From positions 62,001 to 126,000 of the forward strand of contig CADBJR010000004.1 of assembly GCA_902795065.1 (NCBI GenBank): DNA of 64,000 nt, in the 5' to 3' direction. This document shows positions 8,042-15,475 of the stretch, piece after piece. The position numbers and the translations under genes were made by a program. Numbering within the stretch: the first letter of the stretch is position 1; each line of letters opens with the position of its first letter. Below the pieces are notes generated by a model. That model worked only from the letters and a program-made list of their open reading frames with translations. It was not told where the DNA came from and did no database searches. Source of the stretch: an uncultured Coriobacteriaceae bacterium. Its GTDB lineage: Bacteria > Actinomycetota > Coriobacteriia > Coriobacteriales > Atopobiaceae.

Positions 8042-8668
8042 GTGGACAGAAGAGTCGCACAATACGCGAAGGTATTCAGGAAGGCGGTGGCGCACGCGGC
8101 AATCCCCGATGCGGACGAGTGCGTGACATCCTTCGCTCGCCGTCTCGAAGAGATGTATGCCTCTGATCTTTTCACCGAGCACAGCGTGTATCCCACCATA
8201 AACGTGGGGCATGTCTATGCCGTCATCGCGATGTGCCTCGAGCTTCGCGAGCACGGCCTCGCGGATGAGCAGGTCATCGCCTGTGTGAATGTTGCCTTCG
8301 CCGCAAGAATCCGGGCGTTCGACACGCTGTTGGGAGCAATCGACCTTTTACCCAACTGCTACGCCATCGCACGGCGCTGGAACATCGGCGACCACGGCAA
8401 ACGCATGGCGGACGGCAGCATCGACTACGACATCTTCGAGGTTCGCGAGCATTCGATCGAATACGCCATCAGTGGCTGCAGGTACGTGGACATGTTCGAA
8501 GCATGGGGCATCAGGCGGCTCTGCAAGATCTTCTGCGAAACCGACACGCGATCGTACGCCCGCCTCACACGACACGTGGAGTTCGTGCGGCACTCCGACC
8601 TCTCGGATGGGCCGAGCTGCCACGACGAGATCATCGAGAGGAACCACCGAAAGAGAGATGCATCGTGA
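8042..8668 (+). CDS. ATC-hydrolase-like protein, divergent member
   Basis: This 208-residue protein starts at GTG 8042 after GAGGAGAGGATC. It belongs to the same broad family as its neighbours but is the most diverged copy. The conserved C-terminal part reads SGCRYVDMF, then LCKIFCETD, then DGPSCHDEI, keeping the spaced Cys, Cys-x-x-Asp and Gly-Cys-His-Asp pattern. It is the first gene of a four-gene plus-strand unit, and its stop overlaps the GTG of the next gene (GTGA). Overlap of two family members implies coupled translation, and perhaps a heteromeric enzyme. The function is inferred only at family level. Confidence 0.68.
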   Translation: MDRRVAQYAKVFRKAVAHAAIPDADECVTSFARRLEEMYASDLFTEHSVYPTINVGHVYAVIAMCLELREHGLADEQVIACVNVAFAARIRAFDTLLGAIDLLPNCYAIARRWNIGDHGKRMADGSIDYDIFEVREHSIEYAISGCRYVDMFEAWGIRRLCKIFCETDTRSYARLTRHVEFVRHSDLSDGPSCHDEIIERNHRKRDAS

Positions 8669-9336
8669 AAAACGGATTCATGGGAGCGTTCGTCAAGCTT
8701 GCCTTTGCCAAGACGGCGTTCTCCTACCTTGAACAGCAGCTTCCCAACCTCGATATGGCCAGCTACAGTCGCCGCGTGCTCGCGGAGTACAAGGCCATCG
8801 TGGCGCGCACGCCTTCCGTCGGCACCATGCGCGACAACATGTTCGCCATGACCATGTATGCGGGCGCCTTCTTCATCGCCCTCTATAAGACCGAGCCCGA
8901 GCTCTTCACGTCCGAGATAATCCAGGGTCTCGTGAAGGAGGTCTCATATTGCCCGCTCATGCGCATGGCAAAGGAGGGCAAGAGCGCCTTCACGGAGAAG
9001 GAGGTGCAGACGCGCGCCACTCAAGCCGCCTGGTCTCGCAAGCATATCGACGACTACCCCATGAACTGGTACTGGTTCTTCGAGAAGGTGCCGGGAAAGG
9101 ACGAGTATTTCATCACGCACAAACAGTGCGGCATCTGCAAGCTTGCCCAGCAGGAAGGGGTCAGCCACATCATGCGCTATCTCTGCGCCATGGACTACTA
9201 CACCTTCGAGATGCAGGGCGCGGTGCTCGACCGCACCAAGACGCTGGGCTACGGCGATGACGAGTGCAACTTCCATGTGATGAGCGCCGAGCGCGCTGCG
9301 GAAATCGGCTTCGTGAAGAGCGCGGACGCCAAGTAG
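8665..9336 (+). CDS. ATC-hydrolase-like protein
   Basis: The protein has 223 residues and starts at GTG 8665 (VKNGFMGAF), overlapping the previous stop by 4 bases. A longer frame from 8503 lies wholly inside the upstream gene and is rejected. Family signature: ITHKQCGICKLA, then LCAMDYYTFE, then LDRTKTLGYGDDECNFHV. A predicted amphipathic N-terminus (FVKLAFAKTAFSYLEQ) resembles that of the 7178 gene. It lies between a divergent family member and an alpha/beta hydrolase. Confidence 0.73.
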   Translation: MKNGFMGAFVKLAFAKTAFSYLEQQLPNLDMASYSRRVLAEYKAIVARTPSVGTMRDNMFAMTMYAGAFFIALYKTEPELFTSEIIQGLVKEVSYCPLMRMAKEGKSAFTEKEVQTRATQAAWSRKHIDDYPMNWYWFFEKVPGKDEYFITHKQCGICKLAQQEGVSHIMRYLCAMDYYTFEMQGAVLDRTKTLGYGDDECNFHVMSAERAAEIGFVKSADAK

Positions 9337-9371
9337 GGCTTACGCGGCACCGAGAAGGGATGTGGAACACC

Positions 9372-10175
9372 ATGCAGTTCACCGAGATGGGCCGTGAGGA
9401 CGGCAAGACGCTCGTGCTGCTCCCGGGAACGGCCTGCACCTGGCAGGTCAACTTCATGCGCGTCATCGACGCGCTGGCCGAGCGCTACCACCTGGTCTGC
9501 GTGAACTACGACGGTTTCGAGGGCGATCCGTCAATCTGCTTCACGAGCGTCCCCGAGGTCTGCGCCAAGATAGAGGACTACCTCATCGAGCGCCATGGCG
9601 GCCGTGTGGACGGCGCGTACGGAAGCTCTTTGGGAGGCAGCTTCGCGGCGCTGCTCGTCCAGCACGGGCGCGTGCACGTAGACCACGCCTTCATCGGCAG
9701 CTCCGACCTCGACCAAGGCTCCCCCATCGTGGCGCGCATCGCCACATGGATCGTGGGGCCCATGCTCTCGGGCGCCGCCAAGAGCGAGAAGAAGCGGCAG
9801 AAGCTTGTGAAGAAGCTCGGCGATGCGCTCTATACCGGAAACGACGCCGAGGAGCTGCAGACCTTCCTCGACGGATTCTCCCGGAGCTTCGCGAGCATGC
9901 ACCCCAAGACCATCGAGCGCGAGTTCTACTCCGACTACGTGACGCCGCTGGCAGACGGCATCTGCGCCGACGGCACCGCCATCCACGTGATCCACGCGCT
10001 CAAGATGGACCCCAAGGGCGAGTACCTGCGGCGTTACCGGCAGCACTTCGCCGAGCCCGACATCATGGACTTCGACATGCAGCACGAGGAGTGGCTCTTC
10101 GGCGGCGCATGGACGGATGAGGTGCTCGCCGCCATCGACGAGCGGATGGGCATCTCGGAAGGAGCGCTTGCATGA
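9372..10175 (+). CDS. Alpha/beta-fold hydrolase
   Basis: This 267-residue protein has the alpha/beta-hydrolase layout. LVLLPGTACTWQVNF gives the oxyanion-hole strand region, and the nucleophile elbow is GAYGSSLGGSFAA (G-x-S-x-G, Ser near 90). The C-terminal His in MQHEEWLFGG is a plausible third catalytic residue. The ATG could be 9360 or 9372. I chose 9372, which leaves about 11 bases to the purine-rich GAGAAGGGA. It ends with an ATGA overlap with the dehydrogenase gene. Likely roles are ester, thioester or lactone cleavage in the pathway, for example release of a finished product; this is inference. Confidence 0.78.
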   Translation: MQFTEMGREDGKTLVLLPGTACTWQVNFMRVIDALAERYHLVCVNYDGFEGDPSICFTSVPEVCAKIEDYLIERHGGRVDGAYGSSLGGSFAALLVQHGRVHVDHAFIGSSDLDQGSPIVARIATWIVGPMLSGAAKSEKKRQKLVKKLGDALYTGNDAEELQTFLDGFSRSFASMHPKTIEREFYSDYVTPLADGICADGTAIHVIHALKMDPKGEYLRRYRQHFAEPDIMDFDMQHEEWLFGGAWTDEVLAAIDERMGISEGALA

Positions 10176-11152
10176 AGACGGTGGTGTTCGGCGCGGGCTC
10201 GCTGGGCTGCTATCTGGCGCACGCGCTGGTCAAGGCGGGAAACGACGTCACCGTGGTGGCGCGCGGCGCGTGGGGCGAGACAATCGCGAAAAACGGCATC
10301 ACCATCCGCCATGTGCTGCAGCGCAGGACCACGTGCGACCATGTGCGTGTGGTAGGCACGCTCACGGAGGCGGGAGCCGCAGACGTCGTGTTCGCCGTGA
10401 TGCAGCAGGGCCAGATGCTCGCCGTGCTGCCCGACATCGCAGCGGCCGATGCGCCGCTCGTGGTGCTTGTAGGCAACAGCCTTCACGTGGACGGGGAGCT
10501 CGCCTATCTTGAGGAACATGCGCCCCAGAAAACCGTGCTCTTCGGCTTCCAGGCAACTGCGGGCAGGCGCGAGGCCGACCATGTGGAGTGCGCCCGTGCA
10601 GGTGCGTCGGGCCTGACGGTGGGAGCCGCGCAGGGCGAGGCACCCGCGGCCGCGCGCGCGACGCTCGACCGCGTGTTCGCCGAGGGCAGCTACAAGCCCA
10701 GCTACCAGGCAGACATGCGCGACTGGCTGGTATGCCACGCAGCCGCCGTGCTTCCCTTCTGCTACGTGGCCTATCGGCGCGACTGCGACCTCACGCAGGC
10801 AACACCCGATGAGTTGGCCGACCTTATCGACGCCACGGGCGAGGCGTACAACGTGCTCTCGACGCTCGGCTACCGCATCCTGCCTGAGGACGAGGAGGGC
10901 TTCTACAAGCCGGGAGCCAAGCACGCCCTGTGGTACCTCATCCTGCGGATCATCTCGAAAACGGCCGTCGGGCGCCTCTGCGTGACCGACCATTGCCGCG
11001 CCGGCACGCACGAGATGCGCGAGCTCGACCGCGACTTCATGTCGCTGGTCGATGCGCTGCCGCACAGGCACATGCCCACATGGGACGCCCTGCGCGCGGC
11101 CATGCCGAGCTGGGACGAGCTGGAGGAGCGCTGGAACAGAAAGGCCAACTAA
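10172..11152 (+). CDS. Ketopantoate-reductase-fold NAD(P)-dependent dehydrogenase
   Basis: The protein has 326 residues. It opens with a Rossmann motif, VVFGAGSLGCYLAHAL, followed by VTVVARG, as in ApbA/PanE 2-dehydropantoate 2-reductases. Further family features are VVFAVMQQGQM and VVLVGNS. The C-terminal helical half is lengthened and diverged, with YKPGAKHALWYLILRII. No pantothenate genes are nearby. It closes the plus-strand unit, overlapping the hydrolase by 4 bases. The KPR fold is shared by opine-type dehydrogenases, which reductively join amino acids and keto acids, so a tailoring reduction in a small-molecule pathway is plausible. True PanE function is the simple alternative. Confidence 0.75.
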   Translation: MKTVVFGAGSLGCYLAHALVKAGNDVTVVARGAWGETIAKNGITIRHVLQRRTTCDHVRVVGTLTEAGAADVVFAVMQQGQMLAVLPDIAAADAPLVVLVGNSLHVDGELAYLEEHAPQKTVLFGFQATAGRREADHVECARAGASGLTVGAAQGEAPAAARATLDRVFAEGSYKPSYQADMRDWLVCHAAAVLPFCYVAYRRDCDLTQATPDELADLIDATGEAYNVLSTLGYRILPEDEEGFYKPGAKHALWYLILRIISKTAVGRLCVTDHCRAGTHEMRELDRDFMSLVDALPHRHMPTWDALRAAMPSWDELEERWNRKAN

Positions 11153-11161
11153 CGTCCTAGT

Positions 11162-11187
11162 GACGCTGAGGGGTACCCCCCAGCGTC
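11162..11187. terminator. Hairpin between convergent genes
   Basis: GACGCTGAGGGG-TA-CCCCCCAGCGTC pairs over 12 bases with one mismatch. It lies in the 38-bp gap between the dehydrogenase stop (11152) and the convergent fusion gene stop (11191). No long T-run follows on either strand, so it may act as a bidirectional block. Confidence 0.6.
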
Positions 11188-11190
11188 AAG

Positions 11191-12684
11191 CTACCCCTTC
11201 TCGCCAACCCGACAGATAGCGACGCAAAGGGGTTGCTTGGCATCGAAGCTGCGATGCTCCACCACCCGCATGCCGTTCTCCTCGAGGAAGGCGAGGAAGC
11301 CCCGCTCGTCCCACTCGTGCACAGGCGAGAAACCCGCAGCGCCTATGAGCTTGAGGAAGGTGCGGTCTTGAGCCTCCGCGTTCACGTAATTGGGGATGGC
11401 GACGAGCCCGCCCGGACGGACCACACGAGAAAGCTCCTCAAGCGCCGTCTGCGGGTCGTCGAGCAGGTGCAGCACGTTTCCTGCAATCGCCGCATCGAAG
11501 CTGTCATCCGAGAAGTCGAGCGCGCAGATGTTGCCGACGGAGCACGCGACGCTCTCCAATCCCAGGCGCTGTATCTTCTTCTGGGTAGCTGCAACCATCT
11601 TGGGCGCATAGTCGCATGCTGCGACAAACCCCACGTGCGGGGCGATACTGCAGGCGAAGGCGCCGGTTCCGCACGCTGCGTCGAGCACCACGTCGTGCTC
11701 GTCCAAGAATTCCGCGATGTAGTCGGCAGCTTGCCCGAGGCCCGTGTTTCCCGAGCTCGTGGCCACATCATAGATGCCCGCAAACCGATTCCAGAACGAG
11801 GGGTCATCCGAAGGGGCTATGCGACGCACGGGCCCGAGCAACCCCGCTCGAGCCGCCTTTTCGGTGTCATCGTCCTCCACATAGGCATCGTAGGGGGCGG
11901 ACGGGTCGTGCGGCTTCTGGCGGTAGAGCGAATGGCACACCTCGTCGGTGTGCGCGAAGGCGAAGTCGATATCATCCGTCCAGCCCGTGTGGCCGGTGAT
12001 CACCTTGGGATAGATGCCGCGCTCGCGCAAAAGTGCCTCAAGACGTGCGAGCGAGCGAACGGCCAGCTTGTTGTCCTCGGCCAATCCATTGAGGAAGCTC
12101 TTTCCTCCATCGGGACCGAACCAGATGGTGTCGCCCGTAAACAGATAGGAATCGTCCACCAGATACACCATGTGGCCCCATGTGTGACCGGGCACGAGAA
12201 GCGCCTCCACCTTGATGTCCCCCACATAAAACGTCTGGCCATCCTCGAGGAGCACCTTTTCGTTGTCGATGTAGACCTGCGGGAGCTTATAGGCGCCCCA
12301 TGAGACGCGGCGCCTCACCTCGCCGGTGAGGTAGCGGTTCTCCACGCCGCCCACGTAGATCGTTGCCTTGCGGAACAGCCCCGGCGCGTCGCGCTCGATG
12401 GCGCCCACGTGGTCGGTATCCTGGTGCGTGATGAGGATGTCGTGCACGTCTGCGGGGTCGATGCCGAGCCAGCGCATCTTCTCCCCCAGCCGATCGTAGT
12501 TGTAGCCAGCGTCAATCATCAGCAGGTCAGAACCCTTGCGGTAGAAAAAGATGTTGGCCACAAACTCGCGCACACACGCCACATGCTCGTCAATCCAACC
12601 CGTGTTGAGCGGCTTGAAAATCTCTTTTCCGCGATACATAAGCGACATCGCCTTGTATTGGAATTCCGAAGCTTGACGTGACAT
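11191..12684 (-). CDS. Fusion of metallo-beta-lactamase-fold hydrolase and SAM methyltransferase
   Basis: The protein has 497 residues. The N-terminal ~270 are a metallo-beta-lactamase fold: metal motif THQDTDHVGAIE (Hx-D-x-DH, with Asp in place of the usual second His), a later metal His in VPGHTWGHMVY, Asp in LFTGDTIWF and a final His in VITGHTGWTDD. The C-terminal ~200 are a methyltransferase (VVLDAACGTGAFACSI, AACDYAPKMV, IAGNVLHLLDD, VRPGGLVAIPN). ATG 12684 has GAGG 9 bases upstream; an upstream GTG is less likely. It is a single-gene unit with its own box-bearing promoter. It probably hydrolyses and methylates the same intermediate. The substrate is unknown. Confidence 0.82.
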   Translation of the reverse strand: MSRQASEFQYKAMSLMYRGKEIFKPLNTGWIDEHVACVREFVANIFFYRKGSDLLMIDAGYNYDRLGEKMRWLGIDPADVHDILITHQDTDHVGAIERDAPGLFRKATIYVGGVENRYLTGEVRRRVSWGAYKLPQVYIDNEKVLLEDGQTFYVGDIKVEALLVPGHTWGHMVYLVDDSYLFTGDTIWFGPDGGKSFLNGLAEDNKLAVRSLARLEALLRERGIYPKVITGHTGWTDDIDFAFAHTDEVCHSLYRQKPHDPSAPYDAYVEDDDTEKAARAGLLGPVRRIAPSDDPSFWNRFAGIYDVATSSGNTGLGQAADYIAEFLDEHDVVLDAACGTGAFACSIAPHVGFVAACDYAPKMVAATQKKIQRLGLESVACSVGNICALDFSDDSFDAAIAGNVLHLLDDPQTALEELSRVVRPGGLVAIPNYVNAEAQDRTFLKLIGAAGFSPVHEWDERGFLAFLEENGMRVVEHRSFDAKQPLCVAICRVGEKG

Positions 12685-12707
12685 GCTACCCACCTCGTTG
12701 AGAAAAA

Positions 12708-12731
12708 GTTTGCTAATTCTAACTCATTATA
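12708..12731 (-). promoter_or_regulatory. TATAAT promoter with GTTA-type box at the start site
   Basis: Read on the minus strand, a consensus -10 TATAAT (12731-12726) preceded by GGG is followed directly by the box GTTAGAATTAGCAAAC (12723-12708), which has one mismatch in the outer arm. A bound repressor would block transcription start. No good -35 is visible at 17-18 nt. Confidence 0.6.
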
Positions 12732-12826
12732 CCCAATCGAGATTCAGGTAATGCCCCTCTCCATCACCTTCGATCAAGCTGACGGCACATGGACAAACGT
12801 GTTTTCAGGCTTGAAGCCGCGTCCTC

Positions 12827-12988
12827 CCACTCGATAGTTGCGCTGGTGCATCAAGATTGCGCCCTACAAAGGGATTGGGTGGATAAACATTGACAGAACA
12901 TCCAATATTCATAGAATCCTATACACTTTTAACCCATGTAGCAGCCTCCACGCCGAAACCTTGATGCACCATAGCAACTATCGAGTGG
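12827..12988. repeat. 162-bp element with 29-bp inverted ends (MITE-like or large hairpin)
   Basis: The ends 12827-12855 and 12960-12988 are inverted copies that match at 27 of 29 positions; each contains CCACTCGATAGTTGC. The ~104-bp interior is much richer in A/T than its surroundings and holds no convincing gene. The gene-free stretch 12732-13057 contains only this element and the terminator at 13000. No obvious target-site duplication was seen. A miniature inverted-repeat element or a remnant of an insertion sequence fits best. Confidence 0.6.
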
Positions 12989-12999
12989 TATACCACGAA

Positions 13000-13029
13000 A
13001 AAGGGCCATCCCAGACGGGACGGCCCTTT
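13000..13029 (-). terminator. Rho-independent terminator of the epimerase gene
   Basis: AAAGGGCCATCCC and GGGACGGCCCTTT pair around AGAC. On the minus strand the stem is followed by a T-rich tract. It lies 28 bases downstream of the stop at 13058. Confidence 0.8.
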
Positions 13030-13057
13030 CCTTGGGGGGTCATGGAAGGTTAGAGCG

Positions 13058-13918
13058 TTATTCCTCCGGCACGCCAAGGACTTCGCGCAGGTAGTTGCAC
13101 GAGCGCTCGTGCGGGCCGTGCGGCTCCTCCCAGTAGATGGAGTCGTTGACTTCGAGGTCGATGCCGTTCTTGAAGTCGTTGGCCTCGAGCACATCGAGCC
13201 AATGGCGCATGAGCTCGGCACCGTACTCGCCCGTGCCCAGCTCCTCGTGGTGCGAATCGGCGTAGTGGATCCACTCCACCTTGTCGCCGAAGAGCTCGAA
13301 GTAATCCTCGATGGTCTCGCCGAACATCACCATGGGGATGACGTCCAGGCAGACGCGCAGGTTGGGGCTGCCCACCTCGTCGAGGACGTACTTCACGTCC
13401 TCCTTGGTGAGCACGAGGTTGCTCTCATAGGGCTGGAGCTGCTCGAGCGGCATGAGGATGCCGGCATCCTCGGCCAGATCCAAAATGGCGCGGTACGTCT
13501 CGATGAGACGCTTCATCGACTCCTCGCGCGGAAGATTGCGCGGGCCGCAGCCGGAGTTGAGGAAGATGCGCGGGCAGTCGAGGATGTGCGCGTCCTCCAT
13601 GCACCACTTGAAATGCTCGATGGTGCGGCGGCGGATCCCCTCGCCCGGATCGGAGAAGTTGAAGGGATATCCCAGCGTCTCGGGCGTGTAAATCGAGACG
13701 GTCTGGTCACGGGCGGCCATCTCGGCCTTCATACGCTTGAGCTCGGCTTCGGCGGCCTGCGGGGTCTCCCAGTCGGCGCGATAGAAGAACGGCTCGGCAC
13801 CCCACAGGTCGACCTTGTGGACGCCGCACTTCTGCAGCGAGTCGAGGAAGAACTCGAAGGGATAGTGGACGTAGGACGGGCCCATGATCGAGATGTCCCT
13901 CATGGTGATCTTTGACAT
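13058..13918 (-). CDS. TIM-barrel sugar-phosphate isomerase/epimerase, FrlC-like
   Basis: This 286-residue protein belongs to the xylose-isomerase-like TIM-barrel family (AP_endonuc_2 type). Metal and substrate ligands are suggested by MPLEQLQPYES, RVCLDVIPMV, WIHYADSHHEE and GIDLEVNDS, which give the Glu, Asp, His and Glu expected of the site. Early motifs are VDLWGAEPFFY and FLNSGCGPRN. The upstream neighbour is a FrlB-like SIS-domain protein, so the likely job is epimerising a fructosamine or related sugar-amine (fructoselysine/psicoselysine type). The exact sugar is not shown. A terminator hairpin lies between the two genes, which would lower expression of this one. Confidence 0.78.
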   Translation of the reverse strand: MSKITMRDISIMGPSYVHYPFEFFLDSLQKCGVHKVDLWGAEPFFYRADWETPQAAEAELKRMKAEMAARDQTVSIYTPETLGYPFNFSDPGEGIRRRTIEHFKWCMEDAHILDCPRIFLNSGCGPRNLPREESMKRLIETYRAILDLAEDAGILMPLEQLQPYESNLVLTKEDVKYVLDEVGSPNLRVCLDVIPMVMFGETIEDYFELFGDKVEWIHYADSHHEELGTGEYGAELMRHWLDVLEANDFKNGIDLEVNDSIYWEEPHGPHERSCNYLREVLGVPEE

Positions 13919-13950
13919 GCTTCCTCCCCTGTTTTCGAAACCCTGGAAAC

Positions 13951-13976
13951 GAAAAGGGGCCGCACATGGCGGCCCC
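13951..13976 (-). terminator. Intergenic terminator/attenuator between SIS and epimerase genes
   Basis: GGGGCCGC and GCGGCCCC pair around ACATG, and TTTT follows on the minus strand. It sits between the stop at 13988 and the start at 13918, inside a likely two-gene unit, so it may set the ratio of the two products. Confidence 0.72.
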
Positions 13977-13987
13977 GGCTGAAATCC

Positions 13988-14983
13988 TTAGTAGTCGAGC
14001 TGACGGTAGTAGCGGCGGATTTCGAGCGGATGGCAGTTGATCTGCTCGATATGCACGTCGATACGGTTGGTGACGGCATGGGTCACGAGGTGCGAGAAGT
14101 ACCCGCGGTACTCGTCGGAGATGCCGGGCATCGGGTAGTCCTTGGAGTCGATGAAGGTGTAGTTGGCGCAGATGCGCGGCAGGAAGTTCTTGACGCGCTC
14201 GGACAGGGGGCGCGAGCTGTCCTCGGCCAGGAACACGGTGACGTTGGTGTCGCGGTCGACGACCTCGAGCATGCCGTGGAAGAACTCGGCCGGCGTGATG
14301 GACTTGGTGCGGATCCAGTGCTGCTCCTCCCAGTAGCACATGGCGTAGGAGTAGGTGGAGCCGCCCTGGACGCCGCCGCCCACGAAGTAGTGGATGGGGT
14401 CGTCATGGTGCTTCTCGGCGAACTCGCGCGCGAAGGCATCGGAGGCCTTGCCCACCTCGACGAGGTCAACGGCGAAGTTGGCGTCCATCTGCGCATAGTA
14501 GTCGTCGTACTGCGGGAACTGGCCGGCGTTCTGCATGAAGCGGTCGGCGACCATGAAGAACTTGAGCTGCTCGTTCTCGGGATAGGTGATGCAGTAGGTG
14601 ACGGCCTTGGCGAGCGGGGCATCGGGGTTGTCGATGAAGCCGATGGAGGTGCAGCCGATCTTGTTGAGGATCTCCATGGACTCGACGATCTCGACGGTGT
14701 TGCCGGAGACGGAGCTCAGCACGATGACGGAGTCCTTGGTGATGCGCTTGTCGCCGCGGGTGTTGTACTCGGCGGCATTGATGGAGTACACGGGGAGATC
14801 GGACAACTCGACTGCATGCGACTCGGCCTGCATGGCGGATGCCCAGGTGCCGCCGATGCCGATGTAAACGATGCGGTCGTAGCCCTTGGCGCAGATCTCG
14901 TCGACGATCTTCTCGATCTCGGGGCGCAGGGCGAGGGCGCCGTTGACGCTGTCGATCTGTTTCTGCTCATCAAACTTCAGCAT
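13988..14983 (-). CDS. SIS-domain sugar isomerase/deglycase, FrlB-like
   Basis: The protein has 331 residues and two SIS domains. The first has IVYIGIGGTWASAMQAES and the Ser/Thr-rich phosphate loop VLSSVSGNTVEIVE. The second contains YFVGGGVQGGSTYSYA and EFFHGMLEVVDRDT. This is the layout of fructoselysine-6-phosphate deglycase (FrlB) and relatives, which split Amadori products into glucose-6-phosphate and an amine. Start ATG 14983 has AGAAAGGA upstream; the longer frame to 15025 lacks one. A kinase or PTS partner, which such a pathway needs, is not in this window. Confidence 0.78.
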   Translation of the reverse strand: MLKFDEQKQIDSVNGALALRPEIEKIVDEICAKGYDRIVYIGIGGTWASAMQAESHAVELSDLPVYSINAAEYNTRGDKRITKDSVIVLSSVSGNTVEIVESMEILNKIGCTSIGFIDNPDAPLAKAVTYCITYPENEQLKFFMVADRFMQNAGQFPQYDDYYAQMDANFAVDLVEVGKASDAFAREFAEKHHDDPIHYFVGGGVQGGSTYSYAMCYWEEQHWIRTKSITPAEFFHGMLEVVDRDTNVTVFLAEDSSRPLSERVKNFLPRICANYTFIDSKDYPMPGISDEYRGYFSHLVTHAVTNRIDVHIEQINCHPLEIRRYYRQLDY

Positions 14984-15136
14984 AGGGGTTCCTTTCTCGT
15001 TGCAACCGATCAAACCTACTGTCACTGTACAAGTTTGCTACATAATTAGACCAATTGCAGTGAGAGTTGCGCAGCCTAGGCGAACCGCCACGTTTTCTCC
15101 GCAAACGGTACAAAAAACCCTGCATGTTGTCTGAAA

Positions 15137-15206
15137 GACCGCGCTTTGGGGACGGTTCCTTTTTCGCGGAAAACCGCGAAAAAGGAACCGTCCCCAAAGC
15201 GCGGTC
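15137..15206. repeat. REP family 1: perfect 70-bp palindrome
   Basis: Two perfect 33-base arms (GACCGCGCTTTGGGGACGGT... and its complement) flank AAAA. It lies 18 bases from the stop of the HMA gene (15224) and near the start region of the SIS gene. It matches the hairpin family at 46108, 53953, 58496 and 59448. It may also terminate the feo operon. Confidence 0.9.
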
Positions 15207-15223
15207 GGGTTGTTGGCCGGAGC

Positions 15224-15475
15224 TCAGAACAGGCCGAATAAGCCCTTCTTCTGATAGGGCTCGGAGGCGAATGAGGTGACGTCGTAGCCGGTCTTCGCGA
15301 TGGCATCGCGTGCCACGGCCTCGTCGAGGGGCTTTTCCGACACCACTACGCACTGCTTCTTGCGCCTATCGGCCTTGGCGCTCTTGACGGAGAAGGTCTT
15401 GCGGATGACGTCGTTGATATGCGCCTCGCACATCTCGCACGCCATGCCCTCGATGCCGATGGTTGTCTGGATCAT
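15224..15475 (-). CDS. Heavy-metal-associated (HMA) domain protein
   Basis: This 83-residue protein has a single HMA/ferredoxin-like fold. The metal motif GMACEMCEAHIN (C-x-x-C) is near residue 12, and the rest of the chain has the usual beta-alpha-beta pattern. The C-terminus (KKGLFGLF) is short and hydrophobic. Its start overlaps the stop of the Cys-rich FeoB-associated gene by 4 bases, placing it as the last gene of the feo operon. HMA domains usually bind Cu(I) or other soft metals, so its presence beside ferrous iron uptake suggests a metallochaperone or sensor role. This is inference from context. Confidence 0.85.
   Translation of the reverse strand: MIQTTIGIEGMACEMCEAHINDVIRKTFSVKSAKADRRKKQCVVVSEKPLDEAVARDAIAKTGYDVTSFASEPYQKKGLFGLF

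Noticed and set aside
12838-13053. 71-residue open frame on the plus strand
   Set aside because: It runs across the inverted-repeat element and the terminator, has no ribosome-binding site and no recognisable protein pattern.
15026-15223. Short frames around the REP at 15137 on both strands
   Set aside because: They translate the palindrome itself (repeated Phe/Arg/Lys-rich peptides) and have no ribosome-binding site.
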